Shown one piece after another: positions 54,214 through 61,746 of a DNA stretch of 64,000 nt. The notes below the pieces were generated by a model that did not search any database, was not told where the DNA came from, and worked only from the letters and a program-made list of their open reading frames with translations. A program made the translations under genes and the position numbers. The stretch spans positions 62,001 to 126,000 of the forward strand of contig JABWCL010000011.1 of assembly GCA_013360295.1 (NCBI GenBank), given 5' to 3'. Each line of letters begins with the position of its first letter. The first letter of the stretch is position 1. The DNA is from Ignavibacteriaceae bacterium. GTDB taxonomy: Bacteria > Bacteroidota > Ignavibacteria > Ignavibacteriales > Ignavibacteriaceae.

Positions 54214-54792
54214 ATGGGACAGACAACCCGAGATAACACAAAACACATTTTTCGCTCCTTGCTAGCTTTAGGAGTTATAGAGTTAGGCGCTAATCCTATA
54301 AAAAGAAGCGATTTGATAATTTCGCTAAACAATCAAAATATTAGATCTCATAGCCAAGCCAAAAGATTATTGGAATTAACTAAAAATTGGCTTACAGATG
54401 ACGATGCCAAATTCTACTCCGAAGATAATGGTGGTGATGAAAAGTCTATGTTCGTAGATTTTCAAAATCTCCCTACAGATATATATTTGGATTTTATAGA
54501 TACTCTGTTGAGTTTGTACAAAATAGGTGAAAGAAGGATTGATGACTCTATTTTAGAAATTTATAATAAGAGAGGAATAAAACCACTAAGTCTTATAACA
54601 CAAGTAATACTTGCAATAGAAGATGGGCAAGCCATTCATCTTCTTTTGGAAGATAGAAATCGCATGTTTATTGCGCCGAGCGCTCTAAAAAGGGAGGATA
54701 ATGTTTGGTTGGTTGTGGGTGTGCGAGTTGGAGATCCTTCAACGCTGAAGACAACCATCCCATTACATCAAATCAACGACATCGAGTTTTAG
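54214..54792 (+). CDS. Putative WYL-like protein with N-terminal helical domain
   Basis: 192 residues, preceded by AAAGG. About 1-120 is helical (RDNTKHIFRSLLALGVIELG, SLNNQNIRSHSQAKRLLELT). The last ~60 residues look like a small WYL-type sensor barrel: IEDGQAIHLLLEDRNRMFIA, PSALKREDNVWLVVGVRVG and PLHQINDIEF follow the pattern of WYL domains (P..L...+.WyvvG, then ..ipL.+I..I). WYL proteins often regulate immunity operons by sensing nucleotide ligands. The WYL call is from pattern only and needs a profile check. Confidence 0.5.
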   Translation: MGQTTRDNTKHIFRSLLALGVIELGANPIKRSDLIISLNNQNIRSHSQAKRLLELTKNWLTDDDAKFYSEDNGGDEKSMFVDFQNLPTDIYLDFIDTLLSLYKIGERRIDDSILEIYNKRGIKPLSLITQVILAIEDGQAIHLLLEDRNRMFIAPSALKREDNVWLVVGVRVGDPSTLKTTIPLHQINDIEF

Positions 54793-54835
54793 ATACTCTT
54801 GTGTTAGCCAAAAAATTTCATCGATAATTAACTTT

Positions 54836-54863
54836 CCATCCGTAAACAACATAAATCGGATGG
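54836..54863 (+). promoter_or_regulatory. Hairpin at the AAA+ gene start
   Basis: CCATCCG (54836-54842) pairs perfectly with CGGATGG (54857-54863); the ATG of the AAA+ gene begins three bases later. The ribosome-binding area is inside or next to the stem, so this could control translation or mark an operator/terminator boundary between the two halves of the island. Confidence 0.5.
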
Positions 54864-54866
54864 AAT

Positions 54867-56141
54867 ATGAACTTACTCGAACTCAACAAAAGCCCGAAAG
54901 TCAGAATCCCGAACCCGGTTCATCATACCGATGACCTCCGGAGCGAGATTAATACGTTCATTAAGAATTACCTCTTCAATTTGTACCACGGCAGGTTTTC
55001 ACACCCGGAAATCGTGGTCACGAAAATGATGGGGTGCATCAATTATTTTCACCCGCTGCTGAAACCCCCGTATGTTTTTTATAACGACAGTACAAAAATA
55101 CTGAGATTTGACGACTTATTGCTTTTCACCTCGGTTGACTATCATGGCGAAAGCTATGAGATCGTTTTCAAGACTGTCTTTATAGAAAATCCGCGGATCG
55201 CTAGGGTAACTGAAAAGAATCAGATATTCATTACCGGATTCACGGACGGCGCGCTATACCCCGAGGAACTGCTTACTGCTCTTAAAACCGGGGCGGTAAA
55301 AACGTCCAATATCAGGAATAAGATCTTAAGCTTAGATCCGCTCAAGAATAATGAAATTGACCTTCTTACAAAGTTGGAGGTTGTAGATGTGTCGCCGGTC
55401 AGTCTCTCCGATATCTTTCTTCCGGAGAATAAGGTCCGGGAATTCAGACGCTTTATTTACGAGATAATGAATTTCGAAGCCGGCAGCTCGCATCCGTGTC
55501 CGCGGTTCCTGCTCGCCGGCACGCCGGGGACGGGAAAGACGCAGATCATAAACGCGATACTGAATGAAACTAAGGGTAAAATAACGGCTTTTCTTTGCAG
55601 CGGCAACAATATCCAGCTCGATAAAATATTCGAGTTCTGTGAACAGATGGAGCCAACGCTGCTTATAATTGACGATCTCGATCAGGTTGTGGGAGACCGG
55701 CAGGGATACAACTCGGCGGTTTCTCTAAGGACTTTTCTGAATCTTATGGACGGAATGCTGACTAAGAAAAACAGCATCTTCATACTCGCGACCACGAACG
55801 TAAAAGGACACATAGACGCCGCGGCTTCCCGCCCGGGCAGGTGGAGTATGGTTTTGGACATAGACGAGATCACAAGCGATAATTACCTCCGGCTTGTCCG
55901 TCGCGAAACAGAAGACAATGAAATCATAGGGTGCTTTAACGAGAAGATATTAGACGAACTTAAATCGAAAAAAGTTACCGGAGCGCTTATCGTAAGCCTC
56001 ATAGATAATCTTACGTCTCTTAAAAAAATGAAGGGGGAGATAACAGGAACAGACTTCCGCGGATACTTTGACCTGATATATAACGGTTTTTATAAGTCCA
56101 ATTCGGAGTCAAAAATAAGCGAGGTGGGATTTGGAAACTAA
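54867..56141 (+). CDS. AAA+ ATPase with unique N-terminal domain
   Basis: 424 residues. An uncharacterised N-terminal region (about 1-165; VVTKMMGCINYFHPLLKPPY) precedes an AAA+ domain (about 180-410) of the classic unfoldase type: Walker A LAGTPGTGKTQ, Walker B LLIIDDLDQV, sensor 1 FILATTNV and the second-region Arg in DAAASRPGRWSM. Hexameric unfolding or remodelling is inferred. The N-terminal part may be the substrate adaptor. It is followed by an overlapping peptidase gene and lies in the middle of the island. Confidence 0.85.
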   Translation: MNLLELNKSPKVRIPNPVHHTDDLRSEINTFIKNYLFNLYHGRFSHPEIVVTKMMGCINYFHPLLKPPYVFYNDSTKILRFDDLLLFTSVDYHGESYEIVFKTVFIENPRIARVTEKNQIFITGFTDGALYPEELLTALKTGAVKTSNIRNKILSLDPLKNNEIDLLTKLEVVDVSPVSLSDIFLPENKVREFRRFIYEIMNFEAGSSHPCPRFLLAGTPGTGKTQIINAILNETKGKITAFLCSGNNIQLDKIFEFCEQMEPTLLIIDDLDQVVGDRQGYNSAVSLRTFLNLMDGMLTKKNSIFILATTNVKGHIDAAASRPGRWSMVLDIDEITSDNYLRLVRRETEDNEIIGCFNEKILDELKSKKVTGALIVSLIDNLTSLKKMKGEITGTDFRGYFDLIYNGFYKSNSESKISEVGFGN

Positions 56142-56952
56142 GCGAATATCAGATTATGTGATCCGAAAACTGAAAGAATACGCCGCGATCCCCTCATTGA
56201 CTCATCACGAAGATGAATTTTTGAATTATCTGATCGCTGATTTCGGAACGCCGCAGGGGATGGAGTGGATAAAAGTTAAAATTGAAGGGAAACAACAGGC
56301 GCAATTTCTTCACAATGTTGGCGATGATAGCGGGTTGGTATTCACTGTGCATACAGACCGTGTGCCGGATGCGGACGGGAATCCGTTTCAGAATATTATC
56401 GCAGAGTGTAAAGACGACGGATCAATAACCGGACAGCTTGACGATTTAATAGCCATCGCGATTCTCAGACATGTGATTGAATCCGGAATTAAAGTGAATA
56501 TACTGTTCACAACGCAGGAAGAAATCTGTAACAGTTACGTTCAGGTTGCCGCTGTTGCGGATAATTTCGGACTTATGCCTGTCAGCATTGACATTGATCC
56601 CGTGCGGATCTTTGATGAAAGTAAGGACAGAGCTATAACCATAAGGGAAAAGAGTTTCAGTTATTTATATGAACCTGAAACGGTGAGGATGCTTCAGGAA
56701 GTTGCTGTAAGAAACAATATTCCTTTTGAAACAGATTATGGGTACGTATGTGACGAAATACTTTATCTGATAAGAGCCGAACAGGGTACGGGGTGTCATC
56801 TTGGACTTCCATTGATGAACTATCACACTAACCGCGAAAAAGTAAAGGCCGCGGCAGTATTAAACATGATTGATCTTATATCCGCGGTATCTCGGGCGGA
56901 TGAGTTTAAGCGCTTGAATTACAACACCATTAGTGAAACATTAACCAATTAA
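56131..56952 (+). CDS. MH-clan (M20/M42-like) metallopeptidase
   Basis: 273 residues. Start is TTG, overlapping the AAA+ gene by 11 bases, with GAGGTGGG four bases before. The dinuclear zinc ligands are seen in FTVHTDRVPDADGNPF, GQLDDLIAIAIL, LFTTQEEICN, SIDIDP and LPLMNYHTNREKV, in the order used by M20/M28/M42 aminopeptidases. It is shorter than M20 carboxypeptidases because no lid/dimer insertion is visible. Probably trims small peptides in the cytoplasm; exact family needs a profile search. Confidence 0.8.
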   Translation: METKRISDYVIRKLKEYAAIPSLTHHEDEFLNYLIADFGTPQGMEWIKVKIEGKQQAQFLHNVGDDSGLVFTVHTDRVPDADGNPFQNIIAECKDDGSITGQLDDLIAIAILRHVIESGIKVNILFTTQEEICNSYVQVAAVADNFGLMPVSIDIDPVRIFDESKDRAITIREKSFSYLYEPETVRMLQEVAVRNNIPFETDYGYVCDEILYLIRAEQGTGCHLGLPLMNYHTNREKVKAAAVLNMIDLISAVSRADEFKRLNYNTISETLTN

Positions 56953-56968
56953 TCAAAAGGAATCTGAT

Positions 56969-57136
56969 ATGAACTATTACGATAACGATTATGAGAATAA
57001 GATTTTCGAACTCGAGTCGCAAATACAGGATTTGCAGAATAAACAGCGTATCAGCGAACAGAAATCAGCATCGCGCCGCAGAGGTTTCTGGTGGTTTATT
57101 TTAGTTTTACTCACGCTTGATTTTAACAATTATTAG
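56969..57136 (+). CDS. 55-residue coiled-coil plus membrane-tail protein
   Basis: Begins MNYYDNDYENKIFELESQIQ, a heptad-like acidic segment with a coiled coil to about residue 32. Then a basic patch (SASRRRG) and a hydrophobic tail, FWWFILVLLTL, consistent with a C-terminal membrane anchor with the N-terminus in the cytoplasm. AAAAGG is a good RBS eight bases before ATG. It fits exactly between the peptidase genes (16 and 13 bases) so is likely a real small protein of the system. Confidence 0.7.
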   Translation: MNYYDNDYENKIFELESQIQDLQNKQRISEQKSASRRRGFWWFILVLLTLDFNNY

Positions 57137-57149
57137 GAAGAAGCAGAAA

Positions 57150-57950
57150 ATGGAAAACATTAAAACACCGGGTGTCGGAGTAACCTGCATCTGCAATACC
57201 GGATCACCTATAAGGCACTTATTGGACGTCGTGATATGTCCGCAATGTAACAGAGAATTGCGCTTATCCGAAGAGACCAGAAAAAACTTGTGGATTAAAT
57301 ATCTGAGAAGAAACGGTCCCAGAAAGCCTATGGATATTCCTTTAGTGCAAAAAAGCGGCGAAGGCGACAAGGATGCTTGCCAGGCTGTTGTTGCATATAT
57401 GGCGCTGAAATATTACGGCATCAACGCATCAAAGGAGGAGTTCTTTGCAAGATGCGAAACAGCGGGGAAAGGAAATCACGCGCTTTCCTGGGGCGTGCTT
57501 AAAGGGGCTGCAAGTTACGGATTGTACGCCTGGCTGATCTCCGGCCATCCTTATGAACTCATCGGTTACGGAGACGTAATGGAGAAGGAAGGCTTAACGG
57601 AAGACGCGGCGAGAGAAAAAGTTAAAAGGCTCATTAAGGAATGCGAAGAAAATGAAAGAACTGAACTTTTTACAAACGTTGAAGAAAGGGTAATAATTTC
57701 AAAGTTCATTGACGCAAAAGCGGCTGTACTAATTCCTACCCTTGAATGGACAGAGAACGAAAACCATTCGGTTGTTGTAACTAATATCTGGGAGGGGTAT
57801 GTCTATTACAACGATCCAAACGACGAAAAGCAATGCAAAATGGATATGAATTATTTTTTCCGGCTTTGGCAAAACGAGAAAACGGACTATGATATTATAG
57901 TGATTTCAGATAAGAAAATTGATTTTGATGAAATAAATGAAAGAGAATAA
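57150..57950 (+). CDS. Zinc-ribbon plus C39-like cysteine peptidase
   Basis: 266 residues from ATG 57150 (AGGAAGAAG before it; an upstream Met would overlap the small gene). The N-terminus has a Cys4-type ribbon (CICN.. then CPQC, about residues 14-43). The rest is papain-fold like peptidase C39: the catalytic Cys in DIPLVQKSGEGDKDACQAVV (about 83), His in ENHSVVVTNIWEG (about 215) and an Asn/Asp in YYNDPND. A C39 domain without transporter suggests an intracellular or anchored protease. Substrate unknown, possibly the small tail-anchored partner or another island product. Confidence 0.75.
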   Translation: MENIKTPGVGVTCICNTGSPIRHLLDVVICPQCNRELRLSEETRKNLWIKYLRRNGPRKPMDIPLVQKSGEGDKDACQAVVAYMALKYYGINASKEEFFARCETAGKGNHALSWGVLKGAASYGLYAWLISGHPYELIGYGDVMEKEGLTEDAAREKVKRLIKECEENERTELFTNVEERVIISKFIDAKAAVLIPTLEWTENENHSVVVTNIWEGYVYYNDPNDEKQCKMDMNYFFRLWQNEKTDYDIIVISDKKIDFDEINERE

Positions 57951-57951
57951 A

Positions 57952-58569
57952 ATGAGAATAATGATGAATATGAGATTGTTTAATCAGTACAGAAGTGTGC
58001 TTGGCAGGAAGACCGCGGAGAAAATTGTATATCTTCATCAGGTTAACGAAATGCTGACCAGGCAGGTAAGGCCCGGCAGTGAGTGCGCCTGCAGTTTTGA
58101 ATCGTTTTTCAATAATGAAGAGGCTAACTACGAGCGCGGCGGTTTTGATGAATATCTTGCGTTGCTCTCTATGTCGGTCATGATAGATGAAACACTTTAC
58201 TATGTTCTCGTTGACAGGCGAAATAATCCGGAAAGCCTCGGTGAAGAAGCTGTTTATGAGGAATACAGAGAATACTTCAATTTCTTAAGGATATGGTACC
58301 ATTGCACCGCAAAGCATGTGTCCCCCGCATTTGTGTTGAAAAAGTTTCAGCATCCGGAGAATGAGGCGGAGATAACTGTTAGTAACAAAAAGATTCGACA
58401 GGCGAAGGAGATTCTTTGGGATTCCGGAGTGAAAATGTATCTTACAGAGAGAGGGAGAGAAGACATAGCGGAGCTTTGCGAAAAGGAATTCCTGAGAGAC
58501 CTTACGATCAGAGAGAGGTACACCGAAAAGGATGAAGCGCGTCTTAAACCAATCTTTGAGGCAGTATGA
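57952..58569 (+). CDS. Unknown protein, island gene
   Basis: 205 residues from ATG 57952, one base after the previous stop; a Met five codons earlier would overlap it. Helical in outlook with Tyr- and Glu-rich segments (FDEYLALLSMSVMIDETLYY, EEAVYEEYREYFNFLRIWY) and a Cys pair (SECACSF). The end is charged (RERYTEKDEARLKPIFEAV). No signal peptide, membrane helix or known catalytic motif. The next gene overlaps its stop by ATGA. Confidence 0.7.
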   Translation: MRIMMNMRLFNQYRSVLGRKTAEKIVYLHQVNEMLTRQVRPGSECACSFESFFNNEEANYERGGFDEYLALLSMSVMIDETLYYVLVDRRNNPESLGEEAVYEEYREYFNFLRIWYHCTAKHVSPAFVLKKFQHPENEAEITVSNKKIRQAKEILWDSGVKMYLTERGREDIAELCEKEFLRDLTIRERYTEKDEARLKPIFEAV

Positions 58570-59207
58570 AAGATCTGTTTGTTAAACTGATTGAACTTCG
58601 CACGCGTTTAATTACATACAGTAAACTGTCGGATTCCACCCGTGAACTCGGACTAAGCAGCAGTATAAGCAATTTTCTTGAAGACGTAAAAGAGAATTAT
58701 TCCGGCTTCGATATGGAGTCCGCCAATTACAATGCGGCGATAATCATTAACTGTGCAAAACCGCAGGAGTTGCGGGAAACCTTACTGGAATCATTTATTA
58801 ATTCTCTGAATAAAATAAATGAGGATGCATCAAAGGATTTCCTCCTCAGCTCTCTTAAGGATATGTTCATTCTGGAAAAGCTGTTCAGTATGCGATTGTT
58901 CGAACCGGAGTTCATAGATAATATCGAAAGATTATTGCAGCAATTCACCGAACTGAAATCTCAGATGCCGGAGAAGTACACGGTAATGCGCGAAGTTGTG
59001 ACCGAATTACATCAGGCGCTGAAAGCAAAGATTGATGAGATGGGGGTGACTGTGCGACAGATGGAGTTGGTTGGGAGAGAGATGTTAAATTGGGATTATT
59101 TGATAATCGATAATCGATTCCAATTTAATGATTCTGAATATAGAAGTGTTGTAGCATTGCATCAAGTTTTTATAGTGTTTTGTTCTATTAAGTACGCATT
59201 AAAATAA
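58566..59207 (+). CDS. Unknown all-helical protein, island gene
   Basis: 213 residues, translationally coupled to the previous gene. Nearly all helix: KDLFVKLIELRTRLITYSKL, LRETLLESFINSLNKI, KDMFILEKLFSMRLFEPEFI and EVVTELHQALKAKIDEMG, a pattern of amphipathic helices like a bundle or coiled scaffold. The 3' part after about residue 185 is AT-rich and less regular, possibly from local decay. No catalytic motif; a structural or inhibitor/adaptor role is possible. Confidence 0.68.
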   Translation: MKDLFVKLIELRTRLITYSKLSDSTRELGLSSSISNFLEDVKENYSGFDMESANYNAAIIINCAKPQELRETLLESFINSLNKINEDASKDFLLSSLKDMFILEKLFSMRLFEPEFIDNIERLLQQFTELKSQMPEKYTVMREVVTELHQALKAKIDEMGVTVRQMELVGREMLNWDYLIIDNRFQFNDSEYRSVVALHQVFIVFCSIKYALK

Positions 59208-59247
59208 ATAATATTTTAAAACAATAAATTATTCGAGGTGAATGATA

Positions 59248-59613
59248 ATGAAGAGCTGGAGTTCATGGATTTCTTTAACCGCAACGGGAATACGATCCAT
59301 CCCCATAAATATTGCTGGAGTTTATACTATAAGAGTCAGGGAGATTATCCCAAATTATGATAGCGATATCATTTATATGGGTAAATCAAAGGACATTAGT
59401 CGAAGATTAAAAGGCTTACTGGATGATTTAAACAATGATCGTGAAAAGTGGAAGGGACATTCGTCTAGTCAAAAAATCAAACTTTATAAAAAACACGGTT
59501 TAGAGTTTTCTTTTATTCAAGTATCAAAAAATTCTGATGGGGTGGAAAAGGCACTATTGCTTGCTTTCCATTGTTCAAATGGTCGCTTGCCACTATGTAA
59601 TAGGTCGTTTTAA
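59248..59613 (+). CDS. Small GIY-YIG-like protein
   Basis: 121 residues from ATG 59248, which has GAGGTG seven bases before; an ATG two codons earlier would be too close. It follows the GIY-YIG fold order: AGVYTIRVRE (GVY for GIY), DIIYMGKSKDISRRLKGL (YMG plus Arg), a helix with HSSSQKIKLYKKHG and VEKALLLAFHCSNGRLPLCN (Glu before Asn). The order of catalytic residues (Tyr, Arg, Glu, Asn) fits; nuclease activity is inferred. Last gene of the island, 40 bases after the helical protein and before the terminator. Confidence 0.65.
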   Translation: MKSWSSWISLTATGIRSIPINIAGVYTIRVREIIPNYDSDIIYMGKSKDISRRLKGLLDDLNNDREKWKGHSSSQKIKLYKKHGLEFSFIQVSKNSDGVEKALLLAFHCSNGRLPLCNRSF

Positions 59614-59717
59614 TTAATTGAATTAATAACGGAACTAAGAGGTAAGTAGGATTCTGGAACCGGTTTTTTCAATATAACCAGTCCAATCCTATAAATCCGC
59701 TTCCCAATTTCATAAAT

Positions 59718-59747
59718 CCGGACGGATAGAACCTCCGTCCGGTTTTT
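59718..59747 (+). terminator. Rho-independent terminator at the end of the island
   Basis: CCGGACGGA (59718-59726) pairs perfectly with TCCGTCCGG (59734-59742), loop TAGAACC, followed by TTTTT. It closes the forward operon and marks its right limit. Confidence 0.92.
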
Positions 59748-59780
59748 ATTTCATTAAAGAATAAGGGCGGCGAGAAAAAA

Positions 59781-59823
59781 ATCCGTGGTCATCCATTTCA
59801 ATCTGCGTCACCTGTGTTCCATC
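59781..59823. repeat. Dispersed ACACAGAT-type phrase
   Basis: ATCCGTGGTCATCCATTTCA followed by ATCTGCGTCACCTGTGTTCC, the third copy of the phrase seen at 15141 (same orientation) and 1020 (reverse). Confidence 0.7.
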
Positions 59824-59839
59824 TCCCCCGATAATACCT

Positions 59840-60394
59840 CTACAACTTCCGCAATATCCTGCTCCCGGTCTGTTCTTCAACAATGGCTCCGCAGGTTTTG
59901 CAGAAGAAAGTGCCTTTGATGTCCACTTCTTCTATCGCGGCGGAGGAGTGCATTACGCAATCCCAGTCGTGGCAGTGCTTCAGTCCGAAGTTGTGCCCGA
60001 GCTCGTGGAGGCTTTCTTTGATGAGGCGTATAAAGAGAAGTTCTTCGTTGGTGTTGCCGGAGTAAAATTCTTCGTGAAGGCGGCAAAGGGATACTATGGA
60101 ATGCTTTCCCCCCAGCTGCGCTTCACCGAATACAAAGGTGAAGACGGGTACATACAGGTCGTGCTCGATCAGCATCTGCACTTTACCTTCGATCGTGTCC
60201 GTGCGCTTAATCGCGTCGGCAATTATCTTTGTGGAGAAGTACTGTTTCCTTTCAACCGAGCGGTACTCTTCTATCGGGATATCGAGATCAACATAGTTTA
60301 CCTCCGCCCCGAGTATCCTTTCAAGCGAGAGGGAGAGGCGGTCGCTTAGTTTGCGGTCTTCAAATCCGAGAGGCGCTAAATGAAGCTTAAGCAT
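59840..60394 (-). CDS. amzA: Archaemetzincin-like zinc peptidase
   Basis: 184 residues with the complete archaemetzincin signature: zinc motif HELGHNFGLKHC (about 131-142), the downstream Met in DCVMHSS and the extra pair CKTC (about 165-168) that binds a second zinc. Archaemetzincins are small cytoplasmic or periplasmic proteases mostly known from archaea and some bacteria; there is no signal peptide here. The start ATG overlaps the stop of the regulator gene by one base (TGATG), so it belongs to the two-component operon. Confidence 0.93.
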   Translation of the reverse strand: MLKLHLAPLGFEDRKLSDRLSLSLERILGAEVNYVDLDIPIEEYRSVERKQYFSTKIIADAIKRTDTIEGKVQMLIEHDLYVPVFTFVFGEAQLGGKHSIVSLCRLHEEFYSGNTNEELLFIRLIKESLHELGHNFGLKHCHDWDCVMHSSAAIEEVDIKGTFFCKTCGAIVEEQTGSRILRKL

Positions 60395-61746
60395 CAGGAG
60401 CTTTTTTGCAGCCCGTACTTATTGATCTTGTTATAGAGTGTAACCCTGTCTATTCCAAGCACATCGGCGCTGCGGCTTATGTTCCAGTTGTTTTCGTTAA
60501 GCACACGCTGTATGTGCATCTTCTCCATACCCGCGAGTGACTTAACCTGGTCATCGCTTACTACCGTATCGCGGTATAACTGGAACGGCAGGTCTTCAGG
60601 GGTAATTTTATCGGACCGCGATATTACCACCGCTCTTTCAATGGCGTTTTCAAGTTCGCGCACGTTCCCGGGCCAGTTGTACGTGGTAAGGATCTTCATA
60701 GCGTCTTCGGAGATGCCCGCGACTTTCTTGTTCATTGCGGTCGAAAGCTTCTGAAGGAAATAATAAGCAAGCACGGGAATGTCATATCCCCTCTCCCTCA
60801 GCGGCGGTATGAATATGGAGAAAACATTCAGCCGGTAATAGAGGTCTTCGCGGAACTTCCCTTCCTTAACCAGTTCTTCAAGCGATTCGTTTGTAGCAGC
60901 AATCACCCGGAAGTCGCTTTTAATCTGCTCGTTACCGCCGACGCGCATAAAGGTTTTCGATTCAATTACGCGCAGCAGTTCGATCTGCACCTTAGGCGAA
61001 ATAGTCCCTATCTCATCGAGGAAGATCGTGCCGCCGTCAGCCATCTCAAACTTCCCTTTTCTCTTTGTATGGGCGCCTGTGAACGCTCCTTTTTCGTGCC
61101 CGAAGAGTTCGCTTTCCAGGATTGATTCCGCGAGCGCGCCGCAGTTTACGGTAACGATCGGGAAGTACCTTCGCCTGCTATTGATGTGAATGGCTTTAGC
61201 AACCAGCTCTTTCCCCGTTCCGCTTTCGCCTCTTATCATCACCGTGGTATCGGTAGGGGCAACTGTATTAATGAGCGAGTATATTTTCTTTATTTCTTCG
61301 CTTTCACCGATAAGGTTATCAGGCTTAATGATTTCATCAATGTTTTCCTTAAGCTGTATATTTTCCCTTGTAAGGGATTTCTGCTTGAGGGCGTTTTCGA
61401 GTATATGGTTCAGTTCATCGGGGTCAACGGGTTTGGTAAGGTAATCATACGCTCCCTCTTTAAGGGCTTTTATCGCGGTCTGAACCGACGCGTAGGCGGT
61501 TATAAGGATTACGATTGCTTCCTGATCGACCTCTTTTATCTTCTCCAGAAGTTCAATGCCGCTCATTCCGGGCATTTTCATATCGAGAAGGTAGACATCA
61601 TATTTACCCGCCTGAAGTTTCTTCAGCGCTTCTTCCGCGCTGTCTGCCGTATCAACCTGGTAATTCTCTTCTTCAAACCAGTGGAGAAGGGATTCTCTTA
61701 CTATCAGCTCGTCATCAACCACGAGCAGTTTATAATTTTCGTTCAT
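60394..61746 (-). CDS. NtrC-type sigma-54 response regulator
   Basis: 450 residues. Receiver domain (about 4-120) with phospho-acceptor Asp55 (DVYLLDMKMP) and Lys105-type KP turn (YLTKPVDPDEL). AAA+ central domain with Walker A RGESGTGKELVAK, the sigma-54 contact loop GAFTGA (EKGAFTGAHTKRKGK), and Walker B GGTIFLDEIG. C-terminal Fis-type helix-turn-helix (NISRSADVLGIDRVTLYNKI). All key residues are present. The kinase gene overlaps by four bases and is its likely partner. Targets are unknown. Confidence 0.94.
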   Translation of the reverse strand: MNENYKLLVVDDELIVRESLLHWFEEENYQVDTADSAEEALKKLQAGKYDVYLLDMKMPGMSGIELLEKIKEVDQEAIVILITAYASVQTAIKALKEGAYDYLTKPVDPDELNHILENALKQKSLTRENIQLKENIDEIIKPDNLIGESEEIKKIYSLINTVAPTDTTVMIRGESGTGKELVAKAIHINSRRRYFPIVTVNCGALAESILESELFGHEKGAFTGAHTKRKGKFEMADGGTIFLDEIGTISPKVQIELLRVIESKTFMRVGGNEQIKSDFRVIAATNESLEELVKEGKFREDLYYRLNVFSIFIPPLRERGYDIPVLAYYFLQKLSTAMNKKVAGISEDAMKILTTYNWPGNVRELENAIERAVVISRSDKITPEDLPFQLYRDTVVSDDQVKSLAGMEKMHIQRVLNENNWNISRSADVLGIDRVTLYNKINKYGLQKSS

